64,000 nt of DNA from Betaproteobacteria bacterium (GTDB taxonomy: Bacteria; Pseudomonadota; Gammaproteobacteria; Burkholderiales; Burkholderiaceae_C), in assembly GCA_016716535.1 (NCBI GenBank), contig JADJWD010000004.1, forward strand, positions 558,001-622,000, in the 5' to 3' direction. A program made the position numbers and the translations under genes. The notes under the pieces are model-generated. The model searched no databases. It was not told the DNA's origin and was given only the letters and a program-made list of their open reading frames with translations. Below, in pieces: positions 1-8,037 of this stretch (position 1 is its first letter; every line of letters starts with the position of its first letter).

Positions 1-564
1 CACGCCGAAGTCGCGCGCCGCCTCGCCGGGCAGCAGATCGTCGGCTGGTTCCAGGGCGCGATGGAGTGGGGCCCGCGCGCACTCGGCGCGCGTTCGATCC
101 TCGCCTCGCCGATCGAGCCGGCCATGCAGGCGCGGCTCAACGAGCTGAAGGACCGCGAGGACTTCCGCCCGGTGGCGCCGGCCGTCGCGGCCGAGGCGCT
201 GGGCGACTGGTTCGAACCGGCGGGGGCCAACGGCGGCACGTCGCCGTTCATGCTCTTCACCTACCGCGCGCGGCCCGAGCGCGCGGCGCAGATCCCCGCC
301 GCCTGCCACAGCGACGGCAGCGCGCGCGTGCAGACGGTGCACGCCGAGACGAATCCGGCGATGCACGCGCTGCTCGCCGCCTTCGCGCGCGAGACCGGCG
401 TGCCGGTGCTCGTCAACACCTCGTTCAACGTGCGCGGCGAGCCGATCGTCTGCACGCCCAAGGACGCCATCGATGCCTTCCACAGCACGCCGCTGGACGC
501 GCTGGTCATCGGCCGCTGCCTGCTCGCCAAGCCGGCCGGGAGCGAACACCATGAGCCCACGTGA
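1..564 (+). CDS. Carbamoyltransferase, C-terminal part (NodU/CmcH family), cut by window edge
   Basis: The reading frame is open from base 1 (HAEVARRLAGQQIVGWFQG...), so this is the C-terminal third of a longer gene; the ATG at 61 is internal. The segment carries the family's C-terminal signatures: GWFQGAMEWGPRALGARSIL near the start, FRPVAPAV, and PVLVNTSFNVRGEP followed by DALVIG near the end. Family members (NodU, CmcH, TobZ) transfer a carbamoyl group from carbamoyl phosphate, through carbamoyl-adenylate, to a sugar or antibiotic hydroxyl. The catalytic N-terminal Kae1-like domain lies outside the window. It overlaps the following glycosyltransferase by 14 bases, which suggests one transcript and a shared glycan or glycoside substrate. 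The acceptor cannot be deduced. Confidence 0.92.
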   Translation, partial: HAEVARRLAGQQIVGWFQGAMEWGPRALGARSILASPIEPAMQARLNELKDREDFRPVAPAVAAEALGDWFEPAGANGGTSPFMLFTYRARPERAAQIPAACHSDGSARVQTVHAETNPAMHALLAAFARETGVPVLVNTSFNVRGEPIVCTPKDAIDAFHSTPLDALVIGRCLLAKPAGSEHHEPT

Positions 565-1648
565 CGAACTTGCCGCCCACGCCCACGAGACCGCGAACGA
601 GACCGCGAACAAGAACGCCAACGCGGCTGTCAGCGAGACCACGAACGAGAGCGAACCGCTCGTCTGCGTCGTCATCCCGACGTACCGCCGCCCCGAGCTG
701 CTGATCCGCTGCCTGCTCGGGCTGGCCGAGCAGACGGTGGGCGCGGCCAGCGTCGAGATCATCGTCGTCGACGACGGCCCGTGCGCGCGCACGCAGGCGC
801 TGGTCAACGTGCTCTCGTCGCGCGAAGTCGGCCTGCCCGCGCCGGCACCGGCACTGCGCTACCTGCGCCCGGAGGTCGGCCACGGCCCGGCGACGGCGCG
901 CAACGCCGGCTGGCGCGCCGCGCGCGCGCCGGTGGTCGCCTTCACCGACGACGACACGATCCCGCTGGCCACGTGGCTGGCAGGCGGCTTGGCGGCGCTC
1001 GCCGCGCGGCCCGAACTCCCCGCTGTCGCCGGCCGCGTCGTCGTGCCGATCCCCGAAGGCGTCTCGCCCACCGACCACATGGTCGTCACGCGCGGCCTCG
1101 AGCAGGCCGAGTTCGTCACCGCCAACGCCTTCGTGCGCAAGAGCGCGCTCGAGGCGGTCGGCGGCTTCGATGAGCGCTTCACGCGCGCCTGGCGCGAGGA
1201 CTCCGATCTGCAGTACCGGCTCGAGGACCAGTTCGGCCCGCTCGGCCGCGCCGACGATGCCGTCGTGCTGCACCCGGTGCGCGAGGAGCCGTGGGGCGTC
1301 TCGCTGCGCCAGCAGCGGCACGCGTTCTTCGAGGCGCTTCTCTTTAGCAAGCACCCGCGCCACTACCTCGCGCGCGCCGACACGGTGCCGCCTTGGCACT
1401 ACTACGCGATCGTCGCACTGGCGCTGGCGACGCTCGTGCTGTGGCTGGCCGACATCCCCGGCTCGGCGGTGGTCAGCGGCGTCATCGCGTTCGCGCTGAT
1501 CGTGCGCCTGGCGCTGCGGCGGCTGCGCGGCACCTCGCACCGGCTCGAGCACGTGCTCGAGATGCTCGTCACCTCGGCGGCGATTCCGTTCCTGTCGATC
1601 TACTGGCGGCTGCGCGGCGCGCTGCACTTCCGCGTGTGGTTCCTGTGA
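551..1648 (+). CDS. Family 2 glycosyltransferase with C-terminal membrane anchor
   Basis: A 365-residue protein. I chose the ATG at 551, which overlaps the carbamoyltransferase end; the frame stays open further upstream without a better start. The N-terminus is polar and repetitive (ETANETANKNAN). The GT-A fold then begins with VCVVIPTYRRPELL, followed by EIIVVDDG, the metal-binding FTDDDT, and a later WREDSDLQYRLE acceptor-side motif typical of inverting GT2 enzymes. Two hydrophobic segments near residues 285-335 probably anchor it to the inner membrane, facing the cytoplasm. Together with the preceding carbamoyltransferase and following MFS gene it likely builds or decorates a surface or secreted glycan. 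Donor and acceptor sugars are not evident. Confidence 0.9.
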   Translation: MSPRDELAAHAHETANETANKNANAAVSETTNESEPLVCVVIPTYRRPELLIRCLLGLAEQTVGAASVEIIVVDDGPCARTQALVNVLSSREVGLPAPAPALRYLRPEVGHGPATARNAGWRAARAPVVAFTDDDTIPLATWLAGGLAALAARPELPAVAGRVVVPIPEGVSPTDHMVVTRGLEQAEFVTANAFVRKSALEAVGGFDERFTRAWREDSDLQYRLEDQFGPLGRADDAVVLHPVREEPWGVSLRQQRHAFFEALLFSKHPRHYLARADTVPPWHYYAIVALALATLVLWLADIPGSAVVSGVIAFALIVRLALRRLRGTSHRLEHVLEMLVTSAAIPFLSIYWRLRGALHFRVWFL

Positions 1649-1694
1649 ACCGCCAGCGTGTGCGTGTGCCGCGCGCGGTGAACGCCCTGCCGCC

Positions 1695-3173
1695 ATGACG
1701 CGGCTCGCGCCTTCGGCCGACATCTCCCCGGCGGCGTTGCGCGCCGGGCAGTCGCACCTCGTGCGCGACGCCGCGTGGTCGAGCCTGACCGGCGCGCTTT
1801 CGGGCGGCGTCGTGCTCGTCGCCTTTGCGCTGTACCTCGAGGCCGGGCCGATGGTCATCGGCCTGTTGTCGGCGATTCCCGTCGCCTCGCAGGTGGCGCA
1901 GCTGCCGGGCATCGCGCTGATCGAGCGCTGGCGGCAGCGCAAGCGCCTCGCGGTGTGGCTGCTGACCGCCTCGCGCGTGATGATCATCGGCCTGGCGGCG
2001 CTGCCGTTCATCGACGACCGCGACACGGCGATTGCGCTCCTGATCGCCGCGCAGGTGGGCATCGGCATCGCCGGCTCATTGAGCGCCGGCGCCGTCAACT
2101 CGTGGCTGCACCAGCTGATCGCGCCCGAGCAGCGCGGCCCCTTCTTCGCGCGCCGGCTGTTGTGGGGCACGCTGCTCGCGGCGGCTGGCTCGCTGATCGC
2201 CGGCCAGGCGATCGAGCGCACGGGCGTCCTCAGCGGCACGCTGCTGGCCGCCACCTACGCAGTGACGCTCGCCGCGGCCGGCGTGGCGGGGCTGATGAGC
2301 TCGTGGCACCTCGCGCAGGCGCCCGAGCCGCCGATGGCCGCACGCGTGCACAACGAGTCGCTGTGGGAGCTGCTGCGCCGGCCGCTGGCCGACGCGAACT
2401 TCCGGCGCATGCTGCGCTTCCTGGGCGCGTGGGCGGTGGCGTCGAACATCGCCGCGCCCTTCCTCACCGTCTACCTCGTGCGCCAGCTCGGCTGGGGCAT
2501 CGGCGTCGTCACCGCGCTGGCGGTCGCCGGCTCGCTGGCCAACGCCGGCGCGCTGGCGCTGTGGGGCCGGCTGTCGGCGCGCCTGGCGCACAAGAGCGTG
2601 CTGCGCGTGGCGCTGCCGGTGTACTTCCTCGGCATGGCGCTGCTGGTGCTGCCGGCGCAGCTGGACAACGACATCGCGGCCCTGGCGCTCTTCGTGCTGC
2701 TGCACGTGCTGCTCGGCGCGGCCAGCGGCGGCATTGCGCTGGCCAGCAGCAACCTCGGCCTGGAACTCGCGCCGCAGGGCCAGGGCACTTCGTATCTCGC
2801 GATGATCGGCCTCGTCGGCGCCATCGGCGGCGGCCTCGCGCCGGTGCTCGCCGGTGCTGCCGGCGAGTGGTTCCAGCCGCGCCAGCTGCAGCTCGTCATG
2901 CGCTGGCAGGCGCCGCTCACCTCGAGCGAGCTGATCGTCGTCGGCTTCGCGCACTGGGAGTTCCTGTTCCTGCTGTGCGCGGCGTCGGGGCTGTACGTGA
3001 TGCACCGGCTGTCGCTCGTGCAGGAAGGGCGCGAAGCCCACGGCCAGCGCGACGTGATCCAGCAGTTCGCCATCGAGGCAGCGCGCTCGGTGGACAGCCT
3101 GTCGTCGATCGGCACGGCGCTCGGCGTGCTCTTCCCGTTCAGGCGCTGGGGGCAGCGCTCGCGCGACGGTTGA
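1695..3173 (+). CDS. MFS-type transporter
   Basis: A 492-residue polytopic membrane protein with about 12 hydrophobic segments, starting at the ATG at 1695, 46 bases after the glycosyltransferase. An MFS-like loop with basic residues (IERWRQRKRL) follows the second helix, and the second half begins around residue 230 (RRMLRFLGAWAVASNIAAPF). This is the architecture of major facilitator permeases in which N- and C-terminal six-helix bundles alternate access. It is in line with the carbamoyltransferase and glycosyltransferase, so export of their product is a reasonable but untested guess. A long loop near residues 395-415 between late helices is somewhat unusual. No substrate-specific motif is recognisable. 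Confidence 0.8.
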   Translation: MTRLAPSADISPAALRAGQSHLVRDAAWSSLTGALSGGVVLVAFALYLEAGPMVIGLLSAIPVASQVAQLPGIALIERWRQRKRLAVWLLTASRVMIIGLAALPFIDDRDTAIALLIAAQVGIGIAGSLSAGAVNSWLHQLIAPEQRGPFFARRLLWGTLLAAAGSLIAGQAIERTGVLSGTLLAATYAVTLAAAGVAGLMSSWHLAQAPEPPMAARVHNESLWELLRRPLADANFRRMLRFLGAWAVASNIAAPFLTVYLVRQLGWGIGVVTALAVAGSLANAGALALWGRLSARLAHKSVLRVALPVYFLGMALLVLPAQLDNDIAALALFVLLHVLLGAASGGIALASSNLGLELAPQGQGTSYLAMIGLVGAIGGGLAPVLAGAAGEWFQPRQLQLVMRWQAPLTSSELIVVGFAHWEFLFLLCAASGLYVMHRLSLVQEGREAHGQRDVIQQFAIEAARSVDSLSSIGTALGVLFPFRRWGQRSRDG

Positions 3174-3233
3174 CGGCCGGCGCCCTGCCCGGTTCCCGGG
3201 GGTTGGCAGGTGTGCCGTTTGCCCCGGGGCACC

Positions 3234-4025
3234 ATGGACCTCCTGCACTTCCATCCGACCCCTCGTTCACGTCGATCGTTGCGGGTCGCCACCGGCGCGA
3301 CGGCGCAGCCGCAAGCGGCGCCCCAGGTGTCGGCGACGTCGGCGACATCGAAGGCGGCGGCCGCGATGGCCGCTGCGGCCGCCTGGAGCGGGAGTTGGCG
3401 GGCGATGGCACTGCGCGCGGCCGCCGCCGTCGTCTTCGCGGTGCTCGCCTATGTGTGGCCCGGGCCGACGCTGCTGGCGCTGGCCGAGCTGTGGGGCGTC
3501 TACGCGCTGCTCGATGGCATCGTCCTCCTGGCCGAGGCCGTGCGCCTGTGGCGCCGCGGCGAGCGGGCCTGGTTGCCGGCGGGGATGGGGCTCGTCGGCG
3601 CCGGCGCGGGCCTGGCGGCGCTGATGTGGCCGCCGATCGCTGCCATCAGCCTGATCGCGCTGGTCGGGGGCTGGGCGGTCGTGCTCGGCGTGGCTCAACT
3701 GGGCATCGCGCTGCGGCTGCGCCGCGCGCTGCACGGCGGCGAGTGGCTGCTCGCGCTGGCCGGCGTGGCGAGCCTCGCACTTGCCGTGCTCGTCGTCGCC
3801 AACGCGCGCTCGGGCGTGCTGGTGATGATGTGGATGCTGGCCGCGCACGCGCTGACGATCGGGGCCGTGCTCGGCGCGCTGGCCTGGCGGCTGCGCCGGC
3901 TGAACGCCGAAGCCCCCGTGCCGACGCCCGCGCCCGCGCCCGCGCCGCGCCGCGCCGCCGAGGCAGAGGTGGCCGAAGAAGCACGCGAGGCGGCCCGCGA
4001 GGCGGCAGCCATCGTCGGTCAGTGA
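3234..4025 (+). CDS. HdeD/DUF308-like integral membrane protein
   Basis: A 263-residue protein if translation begins at the ATG at 3234; an upstream GTG at 3210 or an internal ATG at 3366 are alternatives, because the first 50 residues are low-complexity Ala/Gln. From about residue 60 there are six short hydrophobic hairpins in the DUF308 pattern, with recurrent WP-G and GxxxLLxG-type turns (VWPGPTLL, LMWPPIAAISLIALVGGW). HdeD family proteins are inner-membrane proteins linked to acid or envelope stress in enterics. The C-terminus is cytoplasmic-like, Pro/Ala then Glu/Arg-rich (APAPAPAPRRAAEAEVAEEAREAA). The function here is unknown. Confidence 0.7.
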   Translation: MDLLHFHPTPRSRRSLRVATGATAQPQAAPQVSATSATSKAAAAMAAAAAWSGSWRAMALRAAAAVVFAVLAYVWPGPTLLALAELWGVYALLDGIVLLAEAVRLWRRGERAWLPAGMGLVGAGAGLAALMWPPIAAISLIALVGGWAVVLGVAQLGIALRLRRALHGGEWLLALAGVASLALAVLVVANARSGVLVMMWMLAAHALTIGAVLGALAWRLRRLNAEAPVPTPAPAPAPRRAAEAEVAEEAREAAREAAAIVGQ

Positions 4026-4037
4026 CGGCGTTTCTGT

Positions 4038-4754
4038 TCATCCGCGCCGTACGCCATACAGCCGGTCGGCCCACGTCGCCACCCAGGCCGGCCGCATCGC
4101 CACCGCCCAGGTGACGGCGAGGCCGGTGAGGCACGCTTCGGCGAAGCCGGCGAGCAGCCACGCCATCGGCTGCCCCGCGACAGGAGCAGCCGATGCAGCA
4201 GCAGCCAACGTGATGCCCGCCGCAGCGTCCGTGCGTGCGAGCGCCACCACCGCCGCGAGCGCCGCCGAAATCCACAACGCCGCCAGCGTGCCGCCGAAGG
4301 CGCGCCCGAGCACGTAGCCGAAGACCTGCCCCGACCACCAGCGCCGCGCGAGCGCACCGAGCGCGAGCGCCAGGCTCGCCGGCAGCGTGCCGAGCCAGAA
4401 GCAGCGCGACAGCGCTTCACCGACGGGCAGCGTGCCGTCGGCGGCGGCCAGCAGCGCGGCGGCGGCCAGCGCCAGCATCGTCAGCGGCCAGCCGGCCAGC
4501 AGCAGCGACAGCACCGCGCCGGAGACGAGCGGCATCGCCGCCTGCCCGCTCCAGCGGTCGGCCGACCACATCAGCGGCAGCACCAGCCACAGCAGGAACC
4601 AAGGCCACGGCGGCGCTGCGCCGCCAAGCATGCGCCACGGCCGCAGCCACGCCGCCACCGCGGTGGCGAGCAGGACGGCCAGGGTTTCGAACACGGCGGC
4701 GGTGCTGAGCGACGAAGGCAAACGGCGGTGACGAACGGCCGCACAGCAAGGCAC
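4038..4754 (-). CDS. CbiM-like (COG3235-type) energy-coupling-factor permease homologue
   Basis: A 238-residue very hydrophobic protein with six or seven predicted membrane segments. The stretch LPLMWSADRWSG followed by alternating Leu/Ala-rich helices and VFGYVLGRAFGGTLAAL resembles the short CbiM-related permeases found in beta- and gammaproteobacteria, annotated as energy-coupling factor transporter permeases. It lacks the MHI...N-terminal metal-binding loop of true CbiM/NikM, so metal transport is not supported from sequence. No ATPase or T-component gene is nearby. It converges on the HdeD-like gene, with 12 bases between the stops. The family match is from memory of the pattern and is only moderately secure. 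Confidence 0.6.
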   Translation of the reverse strand: MPCCAAVRHRRLPSSLSTAAVFETLAVLLATAVAAWLRPWRMLGGAAPPWPWFLLWLVLPLMWSADRWSGQAAMPLVSGAVLSLLLAGWPLTMLALAAAALLAAADGTLPVGEALSRCFWLGTLPASLALALGALARRWWSGQVFGYVLGRAFGGTLAALWISAALAAVVALARTDAAAGITLAAAASAAPVAGQPMAWLLAGFAEACLTGLAVTWAVAMRPAWVATWADRLYGVRRG

Positions 4755-4837
4755 ATGCCTGCGGCGTCAGGTCCTGCGCCCGCACGTCGCTTGCTGGGCG
4801 CATCGAGCACCGCCCCCGTGCGGCAGAAAGGAACCTC

Positions 4838-5461
4838 ATGACCCGCCCCTCTTCCTCGCGCCGTCAACTCATGGCGTTGCCCGCGGCCTGGCTTGCGCTC
4901 GCGGCGTGCGGCGTTTCCGCGCAGACCGCACAGCCTTCGTCCGGTGCCGCCTCGGCGGCCTCGGCACCCGCAGCCCGCGCACGCGGCCCGGGCCGCAACG
5001 ACCAGCAGTTCGTGCGCAAGGCGGCACGCTCGGGCATGGCCGAAGTGCAGCTCGGCCGCCTCGGACAGGAACGCGCCAGCAACCCGCGCGTGAAGGCCTT
5101 CGCCGAGCGCATGGTCAGCGACCATGGCGCGGCCAACGAGGAGCTGCTCGCGCTGGCGCGCAAGAAGGGCATCGACGAGATGCCGAAAGAGATCGACGGC
5201 GAACACCGCCGCGCCGCCGAACGGATGCAGCGATTGAACGGCGTCGCGTTCGACCGCGCCTTCATGCGCCAGATGGCCGAGGACCACCGCAAGGCGGTCT
5301 CCGAGTTCGAGCGCGCCGCCAAGCGCGACGACGGCGACGCCGACATCAAGGCCTTCGCCGCCGCGAAGCTGCCGACGCTGCAAGAGCACCTGCGCCACGC
5401 CGAGGGCTTGCGCGACGGCGGCATCGCCGCCTCGGCGCCGGGGGCGGCGGCGAGCCGCTGA
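4838..5461 (+). CDS. DUF4142 domain protein, exported
   Basis: A 207-residue protein with a signal-like N-terminus (SSRRQLMALPAAWLALAACGVSAQ); LAAC could also act as a lipobox. The mature part is an antiparallel helical domain of the DUF4142 type: NDQQFVRKAARSGMAEVQLGRLGQERASNPRVKAFAERMVSDHG is the family hallmark, followed by FDRAFMRQMAEDHRKAVSEFE. The fold is ferritin-like but no metal ligands stand out. These proteins are periplasmic or outer-membrane associated and are often found with stress genes; no biochemical function is established. It faces the CbiM-like gene divergently, with 83 bases between the starts. Confidence 0.88.
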   Translation: MTRPSSSRRQLMALPAAWLALAACGVSAQTAQPSSGAASAASAPAARARGPGRNDQQFVRKAARSGMAEVQLGRLGQERASNPRVKAFAERMVSDHGAANEELLALARKKGIDEMPKEIDGEHRRAAERMQRLNGVAFDRAFMRQMAEDHRKAVSEFERAAKRDDGDADIKAFAAAKLPTLQEHLRHAEGLRDGGIAASAPGAAASR

Positions 5462-5479
5462 GGCCGCGAGCCGGGCGCG

Positions 5480-6919
5480 CTACCGCGGCGCGACGCGCCA
5501 GATCGCGTTGCCGACGTCGTCGGCCACGAGCAGCGCGCCGCGCGTGTCGATGGCCACGCCGACCGGCCGCCCCCAGGCCTCGCTTTGCGGGCTGAGGAAG
5601 CCGGTCAGCACGTCGATCGGCTTGCCCTGCGGCTTCTCGTCGGCGAAGGGCACGAAGATCACCTTGTAGCCCGAAGGCGGCCGCCGGTTCCACGAGCCGT
5701 GCAGGCCGACGAACATGCCGGCGGTGGGCGCAGCCGCGCCGTTGGCTACGCTCGAGCCGCTGGTGCTGCTCGCCTCACTCGCTCCGCTCGCGCTGCTCGC
5801 AGCGCCAACACCACTCGCCGCGCTCGCCGCCCCGCCCCCGCCCAGCGCCGCCGTCAGCGGCCCGTGCGCAACCGCCGCCAGGCCCAGCGGCGCCACGTGC
5901 GCGCCGAGGGCGTACTCGGGCACGAGCGCCCGCTGCACGAGGTCGGGCCGCGGCGGATCGACGCGCGTGTCGACGTGGCGGCCGAAGTAGCTCCACGGCC
6001 AGCCGTAGAAGCCGCCGTCGCGCACCGAGGTCAGGAAGTCGGGCACGAGGTCGCTGCCGAGTTCGTCGCGCTCGTTGACCACCGTCCACAACACGCCGTC
6101 TTGCGTGAAGGCCATGCCGTTGGGGTTGCGCAGTCCGGTCGCGAAGAGGCGCTTGGCGCCGCTGGTGCGGTCGACGACCCACACCGCCGCGCGGCCTTCT
6201 TCCTCGGCGATGCCGTTCTCGGCCACGTTGCTGTTGGAGCCGACGGTGACGAAGAGGCGCGTGCCGTCGGGGCTGGCGATGACGTTCTTCGTCCAGTGGT
6301 GGTTGCGCTCGCCGGCCGGCAGTTCGGCCAGGCGCCGGCCGCTCGCCAGCTCGAGGCGCGTCTGCCCCGGCGTGTACGGAAACTCGATCAGCGCGTCGGT
6401 GTTGGCGACGACCAGCCGGTCGTCGACCAGCACCATGCCGAACGGCGAATGCAGGTTCTCGAGGAAGGCGTGCCGCACCTCGGCGCGGCCGTCGCCGTCG
6501 GCGTCGCGCAGCAGGGTGATGCGGTTGGCGCTGCGGTTGCCGGCGCCGGCGCGCTTCATCACCTGCTTCATGATCCAGCCCTTGATGCCGCTGGGCTTGC
6601 CCTCGGGCGCGTTGCTCTCGGCGACGAGCACGTCGCCGTTGGGCAGCACGGTCACCCAGCGCGGGTGGCGCAGGTCGCGCGCGAACTCGGTGAGCACGAG
6701 CCCCGGCGCGGGCTTGGGCAGCTGGCCCTCGGGCCACGGCTGCGCCGGCGCGACGTTGACGGTGCGGCTGGGCACCGGCTCGGGCAGCGTCGGCTGCGGC
6801 CCGACATCGGCGCCGGGCGGCAGGCGAGACTGCTCGCAAGCCGAGAGCAGCAGGCCGGCGAGCGCAGCCACAAGCATGGCTGCCGCCTTGCCGCCGGGCA
6901 GGCGCATCGATCGCTTCAT
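5480..6919 (-). CDS. Sorbosone dehydrogenase-like PQQ sugar dehydrogenase family lipoprotein
   Basis: A 479-residue protein starting at the ATG at 6919. The signal peptide ends in a lipobox (LAGLLLSAC), so it is probably a lipid-anchored envelope protein. The body is a six-bladed beta-propeller of the glucose/sorbosone dehydrogenase family: LRHPRWVTVLPNGDVLVAE, the ITLLRDADGDGRAE calcium-type loop, FVTVGSNSNVAENG, ATGLRNPNGMAF, GGFYGWPWSYFG and VGLHGSWNRRPPSGYKV. Members oxidise sugars or aldehydes using PQQ, but many relatives are uncharacterised. Residues roughly 365-405 are a Gly/Ala/Ser-rich insertion within a late blade. No PQQ biosynthesis genes lie in the window. Confidence 0.85.
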   Translation of the reverse strand: MKRSMRLPGGKAAAMLVAALAGLLLSACEQSRLPPGADVGPQPTLPEPVPSRTVNVAPAQPWPEGQLPKPAPGLVLTEFARDLRHPRWVTVLPNGDVLVAESNAPEGKPSGIKGWIMKQVMKRAGAGNRSANRITLLRDADGDGRAEVRHAFLENLHSPFGMVLVDDRLVVANTDALIEFPYTPGQTRLELASGRRLAELPAGERNHHWTKNVIASPDGTRLFVTVGSNSNVAENGIAEEEGRAAVWVVDRTSGAKRLFATGLRNPNGMAFTQDGVLWTVVNERDELGSDLVPDFLTSVRDGGFYGWPWSYFGRHVDTRVDPPRPDLVQRALVPEYALGAHVAPLGLAAVAHGPLTAALGGGGAASAASGVGAASSASGASEASSTSGSSVANGAAAPTAGMFVGLHGSWNRRPPSGYKVIFVPFADEKPQGKPIDVLTGFLSPQSEAWGRPVGVAIDTRGALLVADDVGNAIWRVAPR

Positions 6920-7029
6920 CCCCTTTTCCTCCGTGGCGGGCACGAGGCCGCGGCAGGGCAAGCAGGATGCCCGGCACTCCCATGCGCGCAGGGGTTTTCG
7001 GACCCCTGCGCTGCCGTCTATGCGGTCAC

Positions 7030-7242
7030 CTACTTCTTGGCCTTGCGCTGCGGCTTGTGCTCGGCGCGGCGCTGCTCGGAAAGCCCGATGGCCACGGCCT
7101 GGTTGCGGTCGGTGACCTTCTCGCCGGAGCTGCTCTTCAAGGTGCCTTCCTTGAACTCGTGCATCACCTTCTCGACCTTCTGGTGCCCTTTGGGCGGTGC
7201 GGGCTGTGTGCGGCGCGAAGCCGCCTGCTGATGTGCCGTCAT
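7030..7242 (-). CDS. DUF6496 small basic protein
   Basis: A 70-residue protein whose ATG at 7242 is preceded by AGGAGA at the right spacing, which decides the start within a longer open frame. The sequence VMHEFKEGTLKSSSGEKVT, then NQAVAIGLSEQRRA and a Lys/Arg-rich tail (HKPQRKAKK), is the DUF6496 pattern: a short conserved helix pair found in small soil-bacterial proteins. The basic tail suggests nucleic-acid or polyanion contact, but that is inference. It is divergent from the proline-rich gene at 7343. Confidence 0.8.
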   Translation of the reverse strand: MTAHQQAASRRTQPAPPKGHQKVEKVMHEFKEGTLKSSSGEKVTDRNQAVAIGLSEQRRAEHKPQRKAKK

Positions 7243-7342
7243 GACGAAATCTCCTGTCGGTGCCGTGCGCCCGCTCGAGGCGAGCCGCAGGCCCGCGCTC
7301 GAGGCGCCACGCCGCGGCACGTGAATTGCCGAACGTGCCCCC

Positions 7343-7537
7343 ATGAACGCCCTGATCGCCACCTGGACCAGCACGACGCCGATCCCGCCGGAGATGCCGC
7401 CGGAGATCCCGACGCCGACCCCTGCCGACATGCCGCCGCTGCCCGGCTCGCCCTCGCCCGACGAGACGCCGCCGGAGATCGAGGACCCGCCGCTGCCCGG
7501 CCAGCACATCCCGCGCAAAGGCCGGTGGCTGCACTGA
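7343..7537 (+). CDS. Proline-rich small hypothetical protein
   Basis: A 64-residue protein with about one third proline: MNALIATWTST followed by PIPPEMPPEIPTPTPADMPPLPG and a conserved-looking ending (PPEIEDPPLPGQHIPRKGRWLH). Similar short proline-rich proteins ending in a basic residue-Leu-His motif recur in Burkholderiales, which is why I accept it despite its composition. It would be intrinsically disordered. No signal peptide or membrane segment is evident. It lies 44 bases upstream of the heptose operon but no clear coupling is seen. Confidence 0.5.
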   Translation: MNALIATWTSTTPIPPEMPPEIPTPTPADMPPLPGSPSPDETPPEIEDPPLPGQHIPRKGRWLH

Positions 7538-7581
7538 ACGCGGCGCGCGTCGACAACGCGAGTGGCACACCGCGAGGCCGC

Positions 7582-8037
7582 GTGGATTCGCAGCATCTGA
7601 TCTACCTGCCGCGGCCGATGGTCTTCACCAACGGCGTGTTCGACTTGCTGCACGCCGGTCACGTGCAGTACCTCGCGCAGGCCCGGCAGCTCGGCGCGAG
7701 CCTCGTCGTCGCGCTGAATAGCGACACCTCGGCGCGCCGGCTCGGCAAAGGGCCGGGGCGGCCGTTCGTCTGCGCCGGCGAACGCCAGGCGGTGCTGGCG
7801 GCGCTGACCAGCGTCTCGGCCGTCGTGCTGTTCGACGAAGACACGCCCGTGCGCTGGCTGCGCACGCTGAAGCCCGAGATCTACGTCAAGGGCGGCGACT
7901 ACAAGCTCGAAGACCTGCCCGAGGCAGCCGAGGTCGCCGCATGGGGCGGCCGCGTGCAACTGCTGCCGCTGCGCCCCGGCGTCTCGACCAGCGCGCTCGT
8001 CTACCGCATCCAGTGCGCCGCCGAGGTGCTGCAGTGA
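7582..8037 (+). CDS. rfaE2: D-glycero-beta-D-manno-heptose 1-phosphate adenylyltransferase
   Basis: A 151-residue nucleotidyltransferase that starts most plausibly at the GTG at 7582, 4 bases after GAGG; the ATG at 7618 would cut into the first strand. The signature is FTNGVFDLLHAGHVQYL, with the nucleotide-binding HxGH (HAGH), followed by LNSDTSARRLGKGPGRP and KGGDYKLEDLPE. It transfers AMP to heptose 1-phosphate to give ADP-heptose, the precursor of the LPS inner core; in E. coli this is the C-terminal half of HldE. Its stop overlaps the GTG of the kinase gene (GTGA at 8034), so the two split halves are translationally coupled. Confidence 0.93.
   Translation: MDSQHLIYLPRPMVFTNGVFDLLHAGHVQYLAQARQLGASLVVALNSDTSARRLGKGPGRPFVCAGERQAVLAALTSVSAVVLFDEDTPVRWLRTLKPEIYVKGGDYKLEDLPEAAEVAAWGGRVQLLPLRPGVSTSALVYRIQCAAEVLQ

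Noticed and set aside
61..564. The carbamoyltransferase as a complete 167-residue gene starting at 61
   Set aside because: The same frame is open to base 1 with conserved residues (GWFQG) before the ATG, so the gene is simply cut by the window edge.
4038..4754. The membrane protein as a true CbiM/NikM metal transporter subunit
   Set aside because: The N-terminal metal-binding MHI motif and the partner ATPase and T-component genes are missing; only a distant family resemblance is claimed.
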